A stretch of 22,055 nucleotides of DNA. It comes from JAAFKA01 sp043748455. GTDB taxonomy: Bacteria; Bacteroidota; Bacteroidia; Cytophagales; Thermoflexibacteraceae. The stretch lies in the NCBI GenBank assembly GCA_043748455.1, contig JAYTNF010000366.1, forward strand, positions 1 to 22,055, read 5' to 3'. Below the pieces are notes generated by a model, which was given only the letters and a program-made list of their open reading frames with translations, did not search any database and was not told the DNA's origin. The position numbers and the translations under genes were made by a program. Each line of letters begins with the position of its first letter. Within the stretch, counting starts at the first letter, position 1. Below are positions 14,166 to 22,055 of the stretch, one piece after another.

Positions 14166-17100
14166 TCAAAACTGAACTATATCATCTCTATTTTCCCACC
14201 ACATTCTGCTCCAAATTTGCTCAAAACCCCATTGTTTGGCTCGTAATTGCATAGGCAAATAAGCAAACCATTCTTTGATAGATATTGCATTGTAAAATAA
14301 ATCATCATCAGTCAAAAATAATTTGTAATTATTTGATTTATAAAGAGTTATATCTGCAAAAGGTAGTTGAATAGTGTTATTTATCTCATCATTTACTATT
14401 TGATTTTTCAAATACCAGCTAATATTTTGCTTATTTGCTGATGCCAAACTTGGTTTATAACGACCTTCTGAAACTTCTAAGGCATAATGTAGGTATTTTT
14501 GTAAAATTTTTGCCCCTTCGTTTTGTAAGTTTTCTGTTTGTAATTGGTGCGGAAAAATGCTTGCAACAATATAAATTTTCTCTTTTGCTCGTGTAATTGC
14601 CACATTCAAACGGTTTTCTCCTTTTTCTAAGTTCAACAACCCAAATTGCATAGACATTTTACCCGAAGGACTTGGTGCATAAGCCAACGAAAATATGATA
14701 ATATCCCGTTCATCTCCTTGCACATTTTCAATATTTTTCACAAAAATATCCTCAGACAAACCTATATTTTGCTCCTCTAACAAATCTAAAATTAAACTTT
14801 GTTGGTTGGCATTAAAGGTAATTACACCAATATTTGTTTTATTTTGTTGTTGTAAGGTTTTGATAAGATTTACAACTTTTTCTGCCTCTATTTTATTGCA
14901 ATTCTTTTCCCAAATTCCATCAACTTTAACATATTCAATAGCTGGTTCTTGTTTTACAAAATCTGAATAATGCGGTATCATGTGCAAACGGTTGTTATAA
15001 AAAACTTGGTTTGAGAAATCTATCAAATCCAAAGACTGACTTCTATAATGTCCTCGCAAGTGATACGATGGCAGTTCATTTGCACCCAAATCTAACAATG
15101 ATTCAACTTCTAATGCTGTTTGTAATTCGTCGTCTGCATCAAATTCTTCTTCCCAACGTGGTCTATACAGGTCAAAAGGTGCTAATTGTTTGCTATCTCC
15201 TGCAATAACAAGCTGTTTTCCTCGAAAAATAGCAGGCAAGCCTTTTTCTGCAAAACACTGCGAAGCCTCATCAAAAATTACCAAATCAAACAAATCTTTC
15301 ATCTCAAATAATGCCGAAACTGTTTCTGGTGATGCCAACCAACAAGGCATAAGATTGAATATTTCGTCATGAAAATGGTGCAATAATTTTCGCAGTGGAT
15401 AAACACTGCGTTTTTTATTTACCTGATGTTTCAAATCTCGATAACTTACCAAATTATTTAGACGGTTAAAAGCTAAATCTTGATAGGTTTTTTCACGTAA
15501 TTTTTGATGTAATAAATTGGTACTTAATGTATTTTTTTCTACCAGATAGCGTTGTAATTCTTCTTCAAGTTGTATGATTTTAAAACTTGAAACAATACGT
15601 AAAATTGGATTTTGTTCCTCTATTTTTGCTATCCAAAATAACCGAAAATGATTATCAAAACTTTTAAGTATTGCCTCTATTTTTGTTGCTTGTATTTCTG
15701 TTGCATGTTGCAATTTAGAATTTAGGTATAAATTTTCGCCTAACTCAATTTCATTTGTGCTAAATTCATTTTTGGTAGTATCAAAATCGACAAAAATTTC
15801 AAAATTATCATGTAATGTTTGTAATAATTTTGTGATAATTTTTATATTTTTGTTATCATTTTCTATTTTATTTTCAATAAGTGTTAAAAGTTGATTTTCT
15901 GTAAAATGGTTAAGCCAAACTTCATAACTTGCCATAAAATTTTTACAAAGTTGGATAACTGTTTGACCATTTTTTACAAAATTTTCAAAACTTTTTATTT
16001 TGTCATTCTGAGCTTGCGAAGAATCTGAAATATGTACTATGGTAATAATATCAGATTCTTGCGAAATGTCGCACCAGCTTTGTTCAGAATGATAAGATAA
16101 TTTTAAGAAATCATGAGTAAACCTTTCCCAAGTATTTTTCAGGCTAAAAAATTGCTTTTCATAACAATCAAAATAATTGCTAAATTGCTGATAATCAAAA
16201 GAATATTTTAAGTTTTCTTGTTTAATGAGCCATGAAATTTTACTAAAATCTGTTCGTAATTTTTCAAATTTTGTCCTATTTTCTATAAGTTCTATTAATA
16301 TTTTAGCATTTTTAATAGTCAAAACTAATTGGTTATTTTTAGCTAATTCGAGCAAAAACTTCTTTTCTTTGGCAAAATTCCACTTCAAACGACTAAATAA
16401 AGTTGCTTGCATGTCTAAATATTTTTGCAAATACAGGTTATAAGTTTCGAGGTCGTTATTTGACAATGTTTTTTCTATATTTTCGGCATTTTTTAAGGTT
16501 TTAACAATGTTTTTTGCAAGTTTTTGCAAGTTTTTGCTATCCATATCTGAAACTTCATATTTCACTAAGTTCCAAACAGCTACATAGTTTTCTGGTTTTG
16601 TTACTTCATTTATAAAGTCTGTAATTTCATTTTCTTGGGCTATAAATAATTTTATTGTTTCAAAATCGCAATAATTAACCAGATTTTCGTTTGAGTTTTC
16701 ACCTAAATTTTGTAAAATAGCATCTTGTAAGGTTTTCCAAGTTTGAGGAATTTCTATAAGCAAATGTTTGAGCAAATTTTTATCAGTTAGCGAAAATTTA
16801 GCAAAAGATTTGCGTTGCAGCCAAAAATCATTTGTATCAAGCACACGATAATTTAAGTAAGTTTTGAGTTTTGAAAGCAATTCTGGATAATTATGAAAAC
16901 TAAAATTTTCGTAATTTATTACATTCATTCTTTCGGTTTTATCATTATTTTGTTTCGGGTTGCTTGTCAAATACAGTTCTTTTACCGAAATTCCGCACAA
17001 ATTTGTATCATATAAAGCCTTTTTAAATTGTTCTAATTCTGCAATCATTGCATCAATTTGCGAACAAAGTTGCTTAAAACGATTTTCAGCATATAGCACA

Positions 17101-18311
17101 TTAAAACCTTCATTTGTTTTGCGATAATCCTCAATAGTTGCAATATGTGTGTGTAATTGTTCAAAAATTCGCCTTCTATCTGCCTGAATATCATGAACTA
17201 AGGCGGCAGAAGTTGCAAAATCCTTTTCAGCCAACCGTTTATAAACCACATCTAAGGCTGCTCTTTTTTGACAAACGACCAAAACTTTTTTACCTTGTGC
17301 CAAAAAATCAGCCACCAAATTACAAATTAATTGCGATTTTCCTGTACCAGGTGGACCTTGAACTACAATGGACTTTCCACTTTTTACAGCCTGTAAAGCT
17401 GCTTCTTGTGAGGCATCAAGTGTGTATGGTATAATAAAATTAGCTTCTTGTTGCTTTACATTTTGCTCAGAATTTTGATTGAAACCTTGTTCCGAATTTT
17501 GCTTTAAAAGGCTCGGAAATAGGCTTTTAGTTTCTAAATGAGTTTGATTTGCAATTAAAGTGTCATAATCAGGCACTAAAAAAGAGTCTGCCATCGGAAA
17601 AATACCGAGAACAGCTTCGGGCATGAGTTTCAATTCACCAATTTTAGTAGTTTCGCCAAAATCTTTTTTAGTAAATTCTTTAAAATTGTGTAATTTATCT
17701 GTAAAATTTTCTTGATTAAAATGTAATTCTATGGGATTTTGCTCAATAAATTGATACAATTCTGTTCTGAAAACTTGGGCATCAGTGCTAAATTCCTCGA
17801 AATTTTGGTCTAAAAATTCCTCTGTAAAATTGATAGTATTGTAATGAGAATATGCTAACAAAAAAGTTTTATTCCACTGAATTGCTTGATTTTCAAGGAG
17901 TTTTATTTTCCATTCGTTATTTTCCAATAGCAGTTCCACCGAAAAAAATAGCAACGGACAACGAATTAATGTGCCGTCTAATAATTTTCCCTGCACAAAA
18001 GGATAAGCAATATACAAATCTCTTGCACCTCTTTCTTCCTGAATTTGGTGGTCTGTTCTACGAATTTGTTGCAAAATATGGGCAACTTTATTACTATTTT
18101 TATCTCTGCTATCGATATTGCTACACAAAGAAATTTTCTTTTTATTGGCAATTAAATTTTCTATAATATTAAAAGAAGGTTTATTAAGGGAAAAATCAAG
18201 GCGGTGCAAGTCCAAAAAATATTTTTCAGACAGTTTTAGTAACAATAAAGATTTATTATTGCCACTAAGATTTGTTAGGCGTTTTTGGTAAGTTTTGAGA
18301 AGTTTTAGCAC
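14166..18311 (-). CDS. DUF4011-like superfamily 1 helicase/ATPase, UPF1/DNA2 type
   Basis: A 1381-residue protein. The N-terminal ~150 residues (LLKTYQKRLTNLSGNNKSLL, then IQEERGARDLYIAYPFVQG) resemble the DUF4011 region of large AAA/helicase proteins. Superfamily 1 motifs follow: Walker A VVQGPPGTGKSQLICNL (about 315-331), Walker B VIFDEASQ (about 1009-1016), motif III GDSKQLAPF (about 1036-1044), HYRSQ (about 1086), VQGDERDIIIFS (about 1196-1207) and NVAITRAKEKIYIVAS (about 1232-1247). Between Walker A and B lie nearly 700 residues of poorly conserved, helical, Lys/Glu/Asn-rich sequence. No nuclease motif is visible, and the C-terminal ~110 residues (ending in a Trp-rich piece, IWSRMWW) are unassigned. 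The start is GTG 18311, with no in-frame ATG upstream; this start fits the family. Function is probably nucleic-acid unwinding or translocation; related proteins appear in defence contexts, but no partner gene is present here. Confidence 0.85.
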   Translation of the reverse strand: MLKLLKTYQKRLTNLSGNNKSLLLLKLSEKYFLDLHRLDFSLNKPSFNIIENLIANKKKISLCSNIDSRDKNSNKVAHILQQIRRTDHQIQEERGARDLYIAYPFVQGKLLDGTLIRCPLLFFSVELLLENNEWKIKLLENQAIQWNKTFLLAYSHYNTINFTEEFLDQNFEEFSTDAQVFRTELYQFIEQNPIELHFNQENFTDKLHNFKEFTKKDFGETTKIGELKLMPEAVLGIFPMADSFLVPDYDTLIANQTHLETKSLFPSLLKQNSEQGFNQNSEQNVKQQEANFIIPYTLDASQEAALQAVKSGKSIVVQGPPGTGKSQLICNLVADFLAQGKKVLVVCQKRAALDVVYKRLAEKDFATSAALVHDIQADRRRIFEQLHTHIATIEDYRKTNEGFNVLYAENRFKQLCSQIDAMIAELEQFKKALYDTNLCGISVKELYLTSNPKQNNDKTERMNVINYENFSFHNYPELLSKLKTYLNYRVLDTNDFWLQRKSFAKFSLTDKNLLKHLLIEIPQTWKTLQDAILQNLGENSNENLVNYCDFETIKLFIAQENEITDFINEVTKPENYVAVWNLVKYEVSDMDSKNLQKLAKNIVKTLKNAENIEKTLSNNDLETYNLYLQKYLDMQATLFSRLKWNFAKEKKFLLELAKNNQLVLTIKNAKILIELIENRTKFEKLRTDFSKISWLIKQENLKYSFDYQQFSNYFDCYEKQFFSLKNTWERFTHDFLKLSYHSEQSWCDISQESDIITIVHISDSSQAQNDKIKSFENFVKNGQTVIQLCKNFMASYEVWLNHFTENQLLTLIENKIENDNKNIKIITKLLQTLHDNFEIFVDFDTTKNEFSTNEIELGENLYLNSKLQHATEIQATKIEAILKSFDNHFRLFWIAKIEEQNPILRIVSSFKIIQLEEELQRYLVEKNTLSTNLLHQKLREKTYQDLAFNRLNNLVSYRDLKHQVNKKRSVYPLRKLLHHFHDEIFNLMPCWLASPETVSALFEMKDLFDLVIFDEASQCFAEKGLPAIFRGKQLVIAGDSKQLAPFDLYRPRWEEEFDADDELQTALEVESLLDLGANELPSYHLRGHYRSQSLDLIDFSNQVFYNNRLHMIPHYSDFVKQEPAIEYVKVDGIWEKNCNKIEAEKVVNLIKTLQQQNKTNIGVITFNANQQSLILDLLEEQNIGLSEDIFVKNIENVQGDERDIIIFSLAYAPSPSGKMSMQFGLLNLEKGENRLNVAITRAKEKIYIVASIFPHQLQTENLQNEGAKILQKYLHYALEVSEGRYKPSLASANKQNISWYLKNQIVNDEINNTIQLPFADITLYKSNNYKLFLTDDDLFYNAISIKEWFAYLPMQLRAKQWGFEQIWSRMWWENRDDIVQF
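16001..16073. repeat. Dispersed-repeat-like sequence inside the helicase gene
   Basis: The left part starts TGTCATTCTGAGCTTGCG and ends AGAATCTGA (16020-16028). The right part begins TCAGATTCT (16051-16059) and continues TGCGAAATGTCGCA. The inner 9-bp arms are perfect and the outer parts are imperfectly complementary. GTCATTCTGAGC...GAAGAATCTGA is the pattern of small palindromic repeats scattered between genes in many Bacteroidota. Here it is read in frame as helicase codons of about residues 747-770 (WCDISQESDI on one arm, ISDSSQAQNDK on the other), in the poorly conserved insert. TTTTGTCATTCT is also present at 2041-2052. Confidence 0.55.
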
Positions 18312-18427
18312 AACAAAATATAAAATATTATTTATGAAATATGAAATTGCATGGCAACAAAAATACTAAGATTATATGCTATTTATGTTATAAGTCTCAA
18401 AGAATTACTTTTTATGGAAACTTTAAG

Positions 18428-18435
18428 CAAAGATA
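18428..18435 (-). promoter_or_regulatory. Possible -7 element upstream of the helicase
   Basis: The minus-strand sequence TATCTTTG (18435-18428) matches TAnnTTTG and lies just after the end of the kinase gene, about 117 bp before the helicase start. No TTTG is found at the expected distance upstream. The 135-bp gap makes separate transcription of the helicase plausible, but half a promoter in AT-rich DNA is weak evidence. Confidence 0.35.
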
Positions 18436-18446
18436 ATATTCACCAA

Positions 18447-21227
18447 TCATTTATTTTGATTGTTAAAGTATATTTTAAAAGTAGTACCTTTATTTTCTTC
18501 GCTTTCAAGTATTACTTTTCCGCCTTGCATTTCAACTTGGGTTTTCAATATATATAAGTTAATTCCTTTGCCTTCAATTTGTGGGTGAAACTTTTTATAG
18601 AGTTTAAAAAGATTTTCTTTTTGAGTAATTGTGTCAATTCCTAAGCCATTATCTATAATTGTTAGACAAATATACTCATCAATTATCATGGTTTCCACAA
18701 TAATTCGAGGTGAAACATTGCGGCGGCGAAATTTAATGCTATTTGTTAGTAAATTTAATAGTACATTATGAACAAAAGTTTTGCTCGCAAAAATTGTTGT
18801 AGCTGCCGAAAAGTCATGATATATTTGTGCATCACATTGCTTAATAGGTGCTTGTAAACTGTCTATGATTTCTAAAAATACTTCTTCAAAATTTACTTTT
18901 TCTTCATCTTCTTGCACAAGTTGGGTTTCAGAAAGGATAAAGTTTAAATCTGTTACAACTGTATCTAATTTTTGTATAGATGTTTCTAACATTCCTAATA
19001 ATTCTTGGCTGGCTGCACCAACAGGTTTTTCAAATTTAAACAAGTTAAGAAGCCCTAAAATTGTGGCAACAGGAGAACGTAAATTATGAGAAACCACATA
19101 ACTATAATGTACTAATTGTTTATTTTGGTTAATTAACTCTTGATTCATTTTTTGCAAATATTCCTCATTTTCTTTGCGTGTGGTAATATCCATTTGTCCA
19201 ACGACCACTGCTGTAACTTTTCCTTGTTCGTCAAATACAGGTGAGTAGATAATATCTAACCATACTGACCTATCTTTTGCTTTTATTTTTCGTTCACTTC
19301 TTACACTTTTGCCTGTTAATGCTTTTGTAAAGTTTGATAAAAAAAACTCACGTGTTTCTAAGGGAATGTAATCATTCATTTTGCTGCCAATACTTACGGT
19401 TAAACCAAGTTGTTGTTGCACTTGTTTAACTGTATTAGCACCGACTAACAGAATATTGCCTTCTGTGTCAAGTAATAGGGTGTATTGTATGCTATTATCA
19501 ATAGTAGTTTGTAGATTTCTGCTAACTTCTTTAATTCTATTTTCTACAATTTTATTTTCTGTAATATCTTTTGTTACACTATAAACCGAAATAATTTTGC
19601 CATTTGATTGTATTGGTGCATAATAGGTATAATAGTATTTAAGTTTATTAAGTCTGGTATCTATAAACTGTGTTTCATAAGAGGTTGGCTCGCCAGTTTC
19701 AAACACAAATATTAATGCTTTTTTGGCTTTTTTTCTTGTTTCTTCGTCTGGAATAATTGCATAAATTTCCATGCCAATAAAACTTGGCAAATTTAGTTCT
19801 GGTCTATCAGGAAAGTGTATAAACTCTATGCAATAAGAAGGATTGATACTAATAATAATATCTGGTGATGAATTTATCAAGGCTTTATAATACAATTCAC
19901 TTTTTTCTATTTCATTTTTCAGCTCTATGGTATGTTCTAATGTTTGACGAATTTCCTCCTCACTACTAATTAACTCCTCATTAATCATTTGAAGTTCTGT
20001 TACAAGCTGTTTATTTTCGTGTTCTGCATCTTTTTGTTCTGTAATATCTCTAACAACTCTCAGAACTTGATTTTTTGTATAACGAATAGCTCTTGATTCA
20101 TAATATTGTGTTTTATTATTAATCACTAAACTATATTCCATAAATTGAATAGTCCCTGTTTCTAAGGCTTTTTGATTATTATCATTAATTTTTTTTAGTA
20201 TGTCGCTTGGCATTTGTGAATCTAAGATATTAGAACCAATAATTAAATCAGGGTCAATAAAAACTTTGCCATGACCACCTCTAAAATCTATGTAATTACC
20301 TTTTTCATTCATCACAAAAATCATATCAGGAATTGCCCTTAAAATTGCATTTTTACGTATTTCTTCAATCCTTATTTTTTCTTCTGCATTTTTTCGGGCT
20401 GTAATATCTCTAACAATTTTTAATACCTGCTTTTTAGTATAACGTACAGTTCTACTTTCATAATAATAAATCCTTTCGTTTACTTCAATTTTATATTCAG
20501 AAAATTGCATTTGATTATCTTCAAGGGCTGCAATATTATCATCAAGCCACATTTCAATAATATTTTTTGGCATGTTCGCATCTTTTACATTGGTGCCAAC
20601 TTGATACATAAATAAAGAAGCCTTGTCATAACTTCCTCTAAAATCCATAAAATTTCCTTTAATATCCATCAATAAAATCATATCAGGAATGACCTTTAAC
20701 ATCACTCTTTTATATGTTTCTGCTAATTTTATCCTTGTTTCTATATGTTTTCGTTCTGTAATATCTCGTACCAAACGCATAACCAAATTTTCTGTATATT
20801 TTATGGCTCTGGATTCATAATATATTGCATCATGAGTTACAGAAGGCAACACATATTCTATAAGCTGCACCTCATTGGTTTCTAGGGCACGTTTGTTGTG
20901 TGCTAATATTTTTTTGATAATATCTTTTGGAAGTTCAGAATCATTGATATTAGTACCAACATTGCTAATATTGTCATGCACATAGTTTTTATCACCACGA
21001 AAGTCAATATAAATTCCTTCATCATTCATGATAGAAATATGGTCAGGAATGGCTTGTAAAATTGCATTTTTTTGGGCAAGTTCTTGACGTGCAATCCTTT
21101 CTGCTTCGGGTAATGCAAAATTTACCTCTTTTTGCAAAGAGTTTAAGTGGTACAGTTGCGATTTCAAAGCCGCATTTTCTTCTTGCAGGTTTTGATAGGC
21201 TTTTTGTAATTCTTCGTAAGTCATCAT
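18447..21227 (-). CDS. Multi-PAS hybrid-free sensor histidine kinase
   Basis: A 926-residue soluble sensor kinase. An N-terminal coiled coil (YEELQKAYQNLQEENAALKS) leads into three closely similar PAS units (about 53-160, 173-280 and 292-400). Each has IPD-I-MN/D-GxYxDFRG, then YYESRAIRYTK and VRDIT-xK. A coiled linker follows, with a fourth PAS (about 443-560) and a fifth (about 572-683). The kinase core has the H-box VVSHNLRSPVATILGL with His714 as phospho-acceptor, the N-box NLLTNSIKF (about 825-833), G1 DNGLGI (859-864) and G2-like EGKGINLYI. There is no transmembrane segment and no receiver domain, so it senses a cytoplasmic signal and must pass phosphate to a regulator encoded elsewhere. 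It starts at the first of two adjacent ATGs. It lies 49 bp downstream of the prenyl synthase gene. The signal is unknown; no haem or flavin site is obvious. Confidence 0.93.
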   Translation of the reverse strand: MMTYEELQKAYQNLQEENAALKSQLYHLNSLQKEVNFALPEAERIARQELAQKNAILQAIPDHISIMNDEGIYIDFRGDKNYVHDNISNVGTNINDSELPKDIIKKILAHNKRALETNEVQLIEYVLPSVTHDAIYYESRAIKYTENLVMRLVRDITERKHIETRIKLAETYKRVMLKVIPDMILLMDIKGNFMDFRGSYDKASLFMYQVGTNVKDANMPKNIIEMWLDDNIAALEDNQMQFSEYKIEVNERIYYYESRTVRYTKKQVLKIVRDITARKNAEEKIRIEEIRKNAILRAIPDMIFVMNEKGNYIDFRGGHGKVFIDPDLIIGSNILDSQMPSDILKKINDNNQKALETGTIQFMEYSLVINNKTQYYESRAIRYTKNQVLRVVRDITEQKDAEHENKQLVTELQMINEELISSEEEIRQTLEHTIELKNEIEKSELYYKALINSSPDIIISINPSYCIEFIHFPDRPELNLPSFIGMEIYAIIPDEETRKKAKKALIFVFETGEPTSYETQFIDTRLNKLKYYYTYYAPIQSNGKIISVYSVTKDITENKIVENRIKEVSRNLQTTIDNSIQYTLLLDTEGNILLVGANTVKQVQQQLGLTVSIGSKMNDYIPLETREFFLSNFTKALTGKSVRSERKIKAKDRSVWLDIIYSPVFDEQGKVTAVVVGQMDITTRKENEEYLQKMNQELINQNKQLVHYSYVVSHNLRSPVATILGLLNLFKFEKPVGAASQELLGMLETSIQKLDTVVTDLNFILSETQLVQEDEEKVNFEEVFLEIIDSLQAPIKQCDAQIYHDFSAATTIFASKTFVHNVLLNLLTNSIKFRRRNVSPRIIVETMIIDEYICLTIIDNGLGIDTITQKENLFKLYKKFHPQIEGKGINLYILKTQVEMQGGKVILESEENKGTTFKIYFNNQNK

Positions 21228-21276
21228 GTAATATTACGAATTAAAGAGATAATTTTACCAATCTCTGTTCTATGTA

Positions 21277-22055
21277 TTATTTATTTCTTTCAATGGTATA
21301 AGTTACTAAATTTCGCAATGATGTTTTGTAATCAGAGTTTGGAAACATGTCAAGCATGGCTAATGCCTCCGTATAATATCTGTTCATCACCTCAATAGCA
21401 TAAGCTATACCACCGCCATTACGTACAATTTCTATGACTTCTTTTACTTTGTGTGGGTTTTCACTTTCATTTTTTACAATATTAATAATTTTCCTTTTCA
21501 ATGCACCATTTGCCTTATTTAAAGTATAAATTAGTGGCAAAGTCATCTTTTTTTCTTTGATATCAATTCCAGTTGGTTTACCAATATTAGATCCATCACC
21601 ATAATCAAACAAATCATCTTTTATCTGAAAGGCAATACCAACCGCTTCTCCAAACGCACGCATTTGCTCTACTACTTTTTCATCCGTTGTAACAGATGCC
21701 GCTCCGCAAGCACAACAAGATGCAATTAAGGATGCTGTTTTTTTACGAATGATATCAAAATAAACAGCTTCGTCTATGTCGAGTTTACGTGCTTTTTCAA
21801 TTTGCAATAATTCTCCTTCACTCATTTCTCTCACTGCATTGGAAACCAATCCCAACAAATGATAATCTTTGTTATCAACTGAAAGAAGTAAACCACGCGA
21901 CAATAAAAAATCTCCTACTAAAACGGCAATCTTATTTTTCCAAAGTGCATTCACAGAAAAGAATCCTCTCCGTTCATTCGAATCATCCACCACATCATCA
22001 TGAACCAAAGTGGCTGTATGCAAAAGTTCTATTAAAGATGCTGCACGATAAGTAG
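21277..22055 (-). CDS. Polyprenyl diphosphate synthase, N-terminus cut by window edge
   Basis: At least 259 residues of a trans-isoprenyl diphosphate synthase; typical length is about 325. The frame stays open to the right edge, beginning inside the protein with TYRAASLIELLHTATLVHDD, so the true start is outside. The first Asp-rich motif is HDDVVDDSNERRG and the second is FQIKDDLFDYGD, followed by the conserved GKPTGIDIKEKKMTLPLIY. Both bind the Mg-diphosphate of allyl substrate and isopentenyl diphosphate. Such enzymes condense successive isopentenyl units to make long-chain prenyl diphosphate, most likely the menaquinone side chain in Bacteroidota (IspB/HepT/SdsA-like). Chain length depends on residues before the first motif that are not visible. 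The kinase gene follows after 49 bp on the same strand, with only a weak 6-bp hairpin between them. Confidence 0.93.
   Translation of the reverse strand, partial: TYRAASLIELLHTATLVHDDVVDDSNERRGFFSVNALWKNKIAVLVGDFLLSRGLLLSVDNKDYHLLGLVSNAVREMSEGELLQIEKARKLDIDEAVYFDIIRKKTASLIASCCACGAASVTTDEKVVEQMRAFGEAVGIAFQIKDDLFDYGDGSNIGKPTGIDIKEKKMTLPLIYTLNKANGALKRKIINIVKNESENPHKVKEVIEIVRNGGGIAYAIEVMNRYYTEALAMLDMFPNSDYKTSLRNLVTYTIERNK

Noticed and set aside
1..22055. CRISPR array, tRNA, rRNA, insertion sequence or phage genes
   Set aside because: No regular direct repeats with spacers, no tRNA- or rRNA-like sequence, and no transposase, integrase or phage structural gene was seen on either strand.

Overview
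The window is chromosomal DNA of a Bacteroidota bacterium, most likely a Cytophagales-like lineage. It is AT-rich, the genes lack Shine-Dalgarno sites and start after A-rich leaders, the promoters have the Bacteroidota form (TTTG, 19-20 bp, TAnnTTTG), L17 carries a long acidic/Ala tail, and there is a class of small GG-leader peptide precursors typical of this phylum. The genus cannot be fixed from the sequence alone.

Layout. (1) 1-1830, minus strand: a putative ribosomally made peptide (RiPP) locus. A 71-residue GG-leader, Cys/Thr/Ser-rich precursor sits behind a consensus promoter. It is followed by a terminator-like hairpin, then a secreted HExxH metallopeptidase, then the first 107 codons of an unrecognised protein that leaves the window. 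(2) 1831-2260: divergent intergenic region with promoters and an inverted repeat. (3) 2261-5808, plus strand: the alpha-type ribosomal operon rpmJ-rpsM-rpsK-rpsD-rpoA-rplQ, with unusually long spacers that hold inverted repeats, closed by a rho-independent terminator. (4) 5866-6690: about 0.8 kb without an intact gene, containing what look like decayed coding remnants and ending in a perfect 17-bp hairpin. (5) 6788-14143, plus strand: an exopolysaccharide cluster with a strong promoter, comprising a family 2 glycosyltransferase, a Wza-type export lipoprotein, a Wzc-type chain-length/tyrosine kinase protein, an AsnB-type amidotransferase and a CgeB-like glycosyltransferase. (6) 14166-22055, minus strand: a 1381-residue DUF4011-like superfamily 1 helicase, a 926-residue multi-PAS histidine kinase, and most of a polyprenyl diphosphate synthase cut by the right edge.

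How the genes work together. The ribosomal block is housekeeping. Its upstream neighbours (infA, map, secY) are missing, so a rearrangement has placed the peptide locus next to rpmJ. In the exopolysaccharide cluster the transferases would build the repeat unit and AsnB may amidate a sugar acid, while the Wzc- and Wza-like proteins would control chain length and carry polymer across the envelope. No flippase, polymerase or initiating sugar-phosphate transferase is in view. The helicase is a stand-alone gene of a type sometimes suspected in defence.

The most promising novelty is the left-edge peptide locus. The other observations worth checking are a dispersed-repeat-like sequence read in frame inside the helicase, the structured spacers of the ribosomal operon, and the triplicated PAS module of the kinase.
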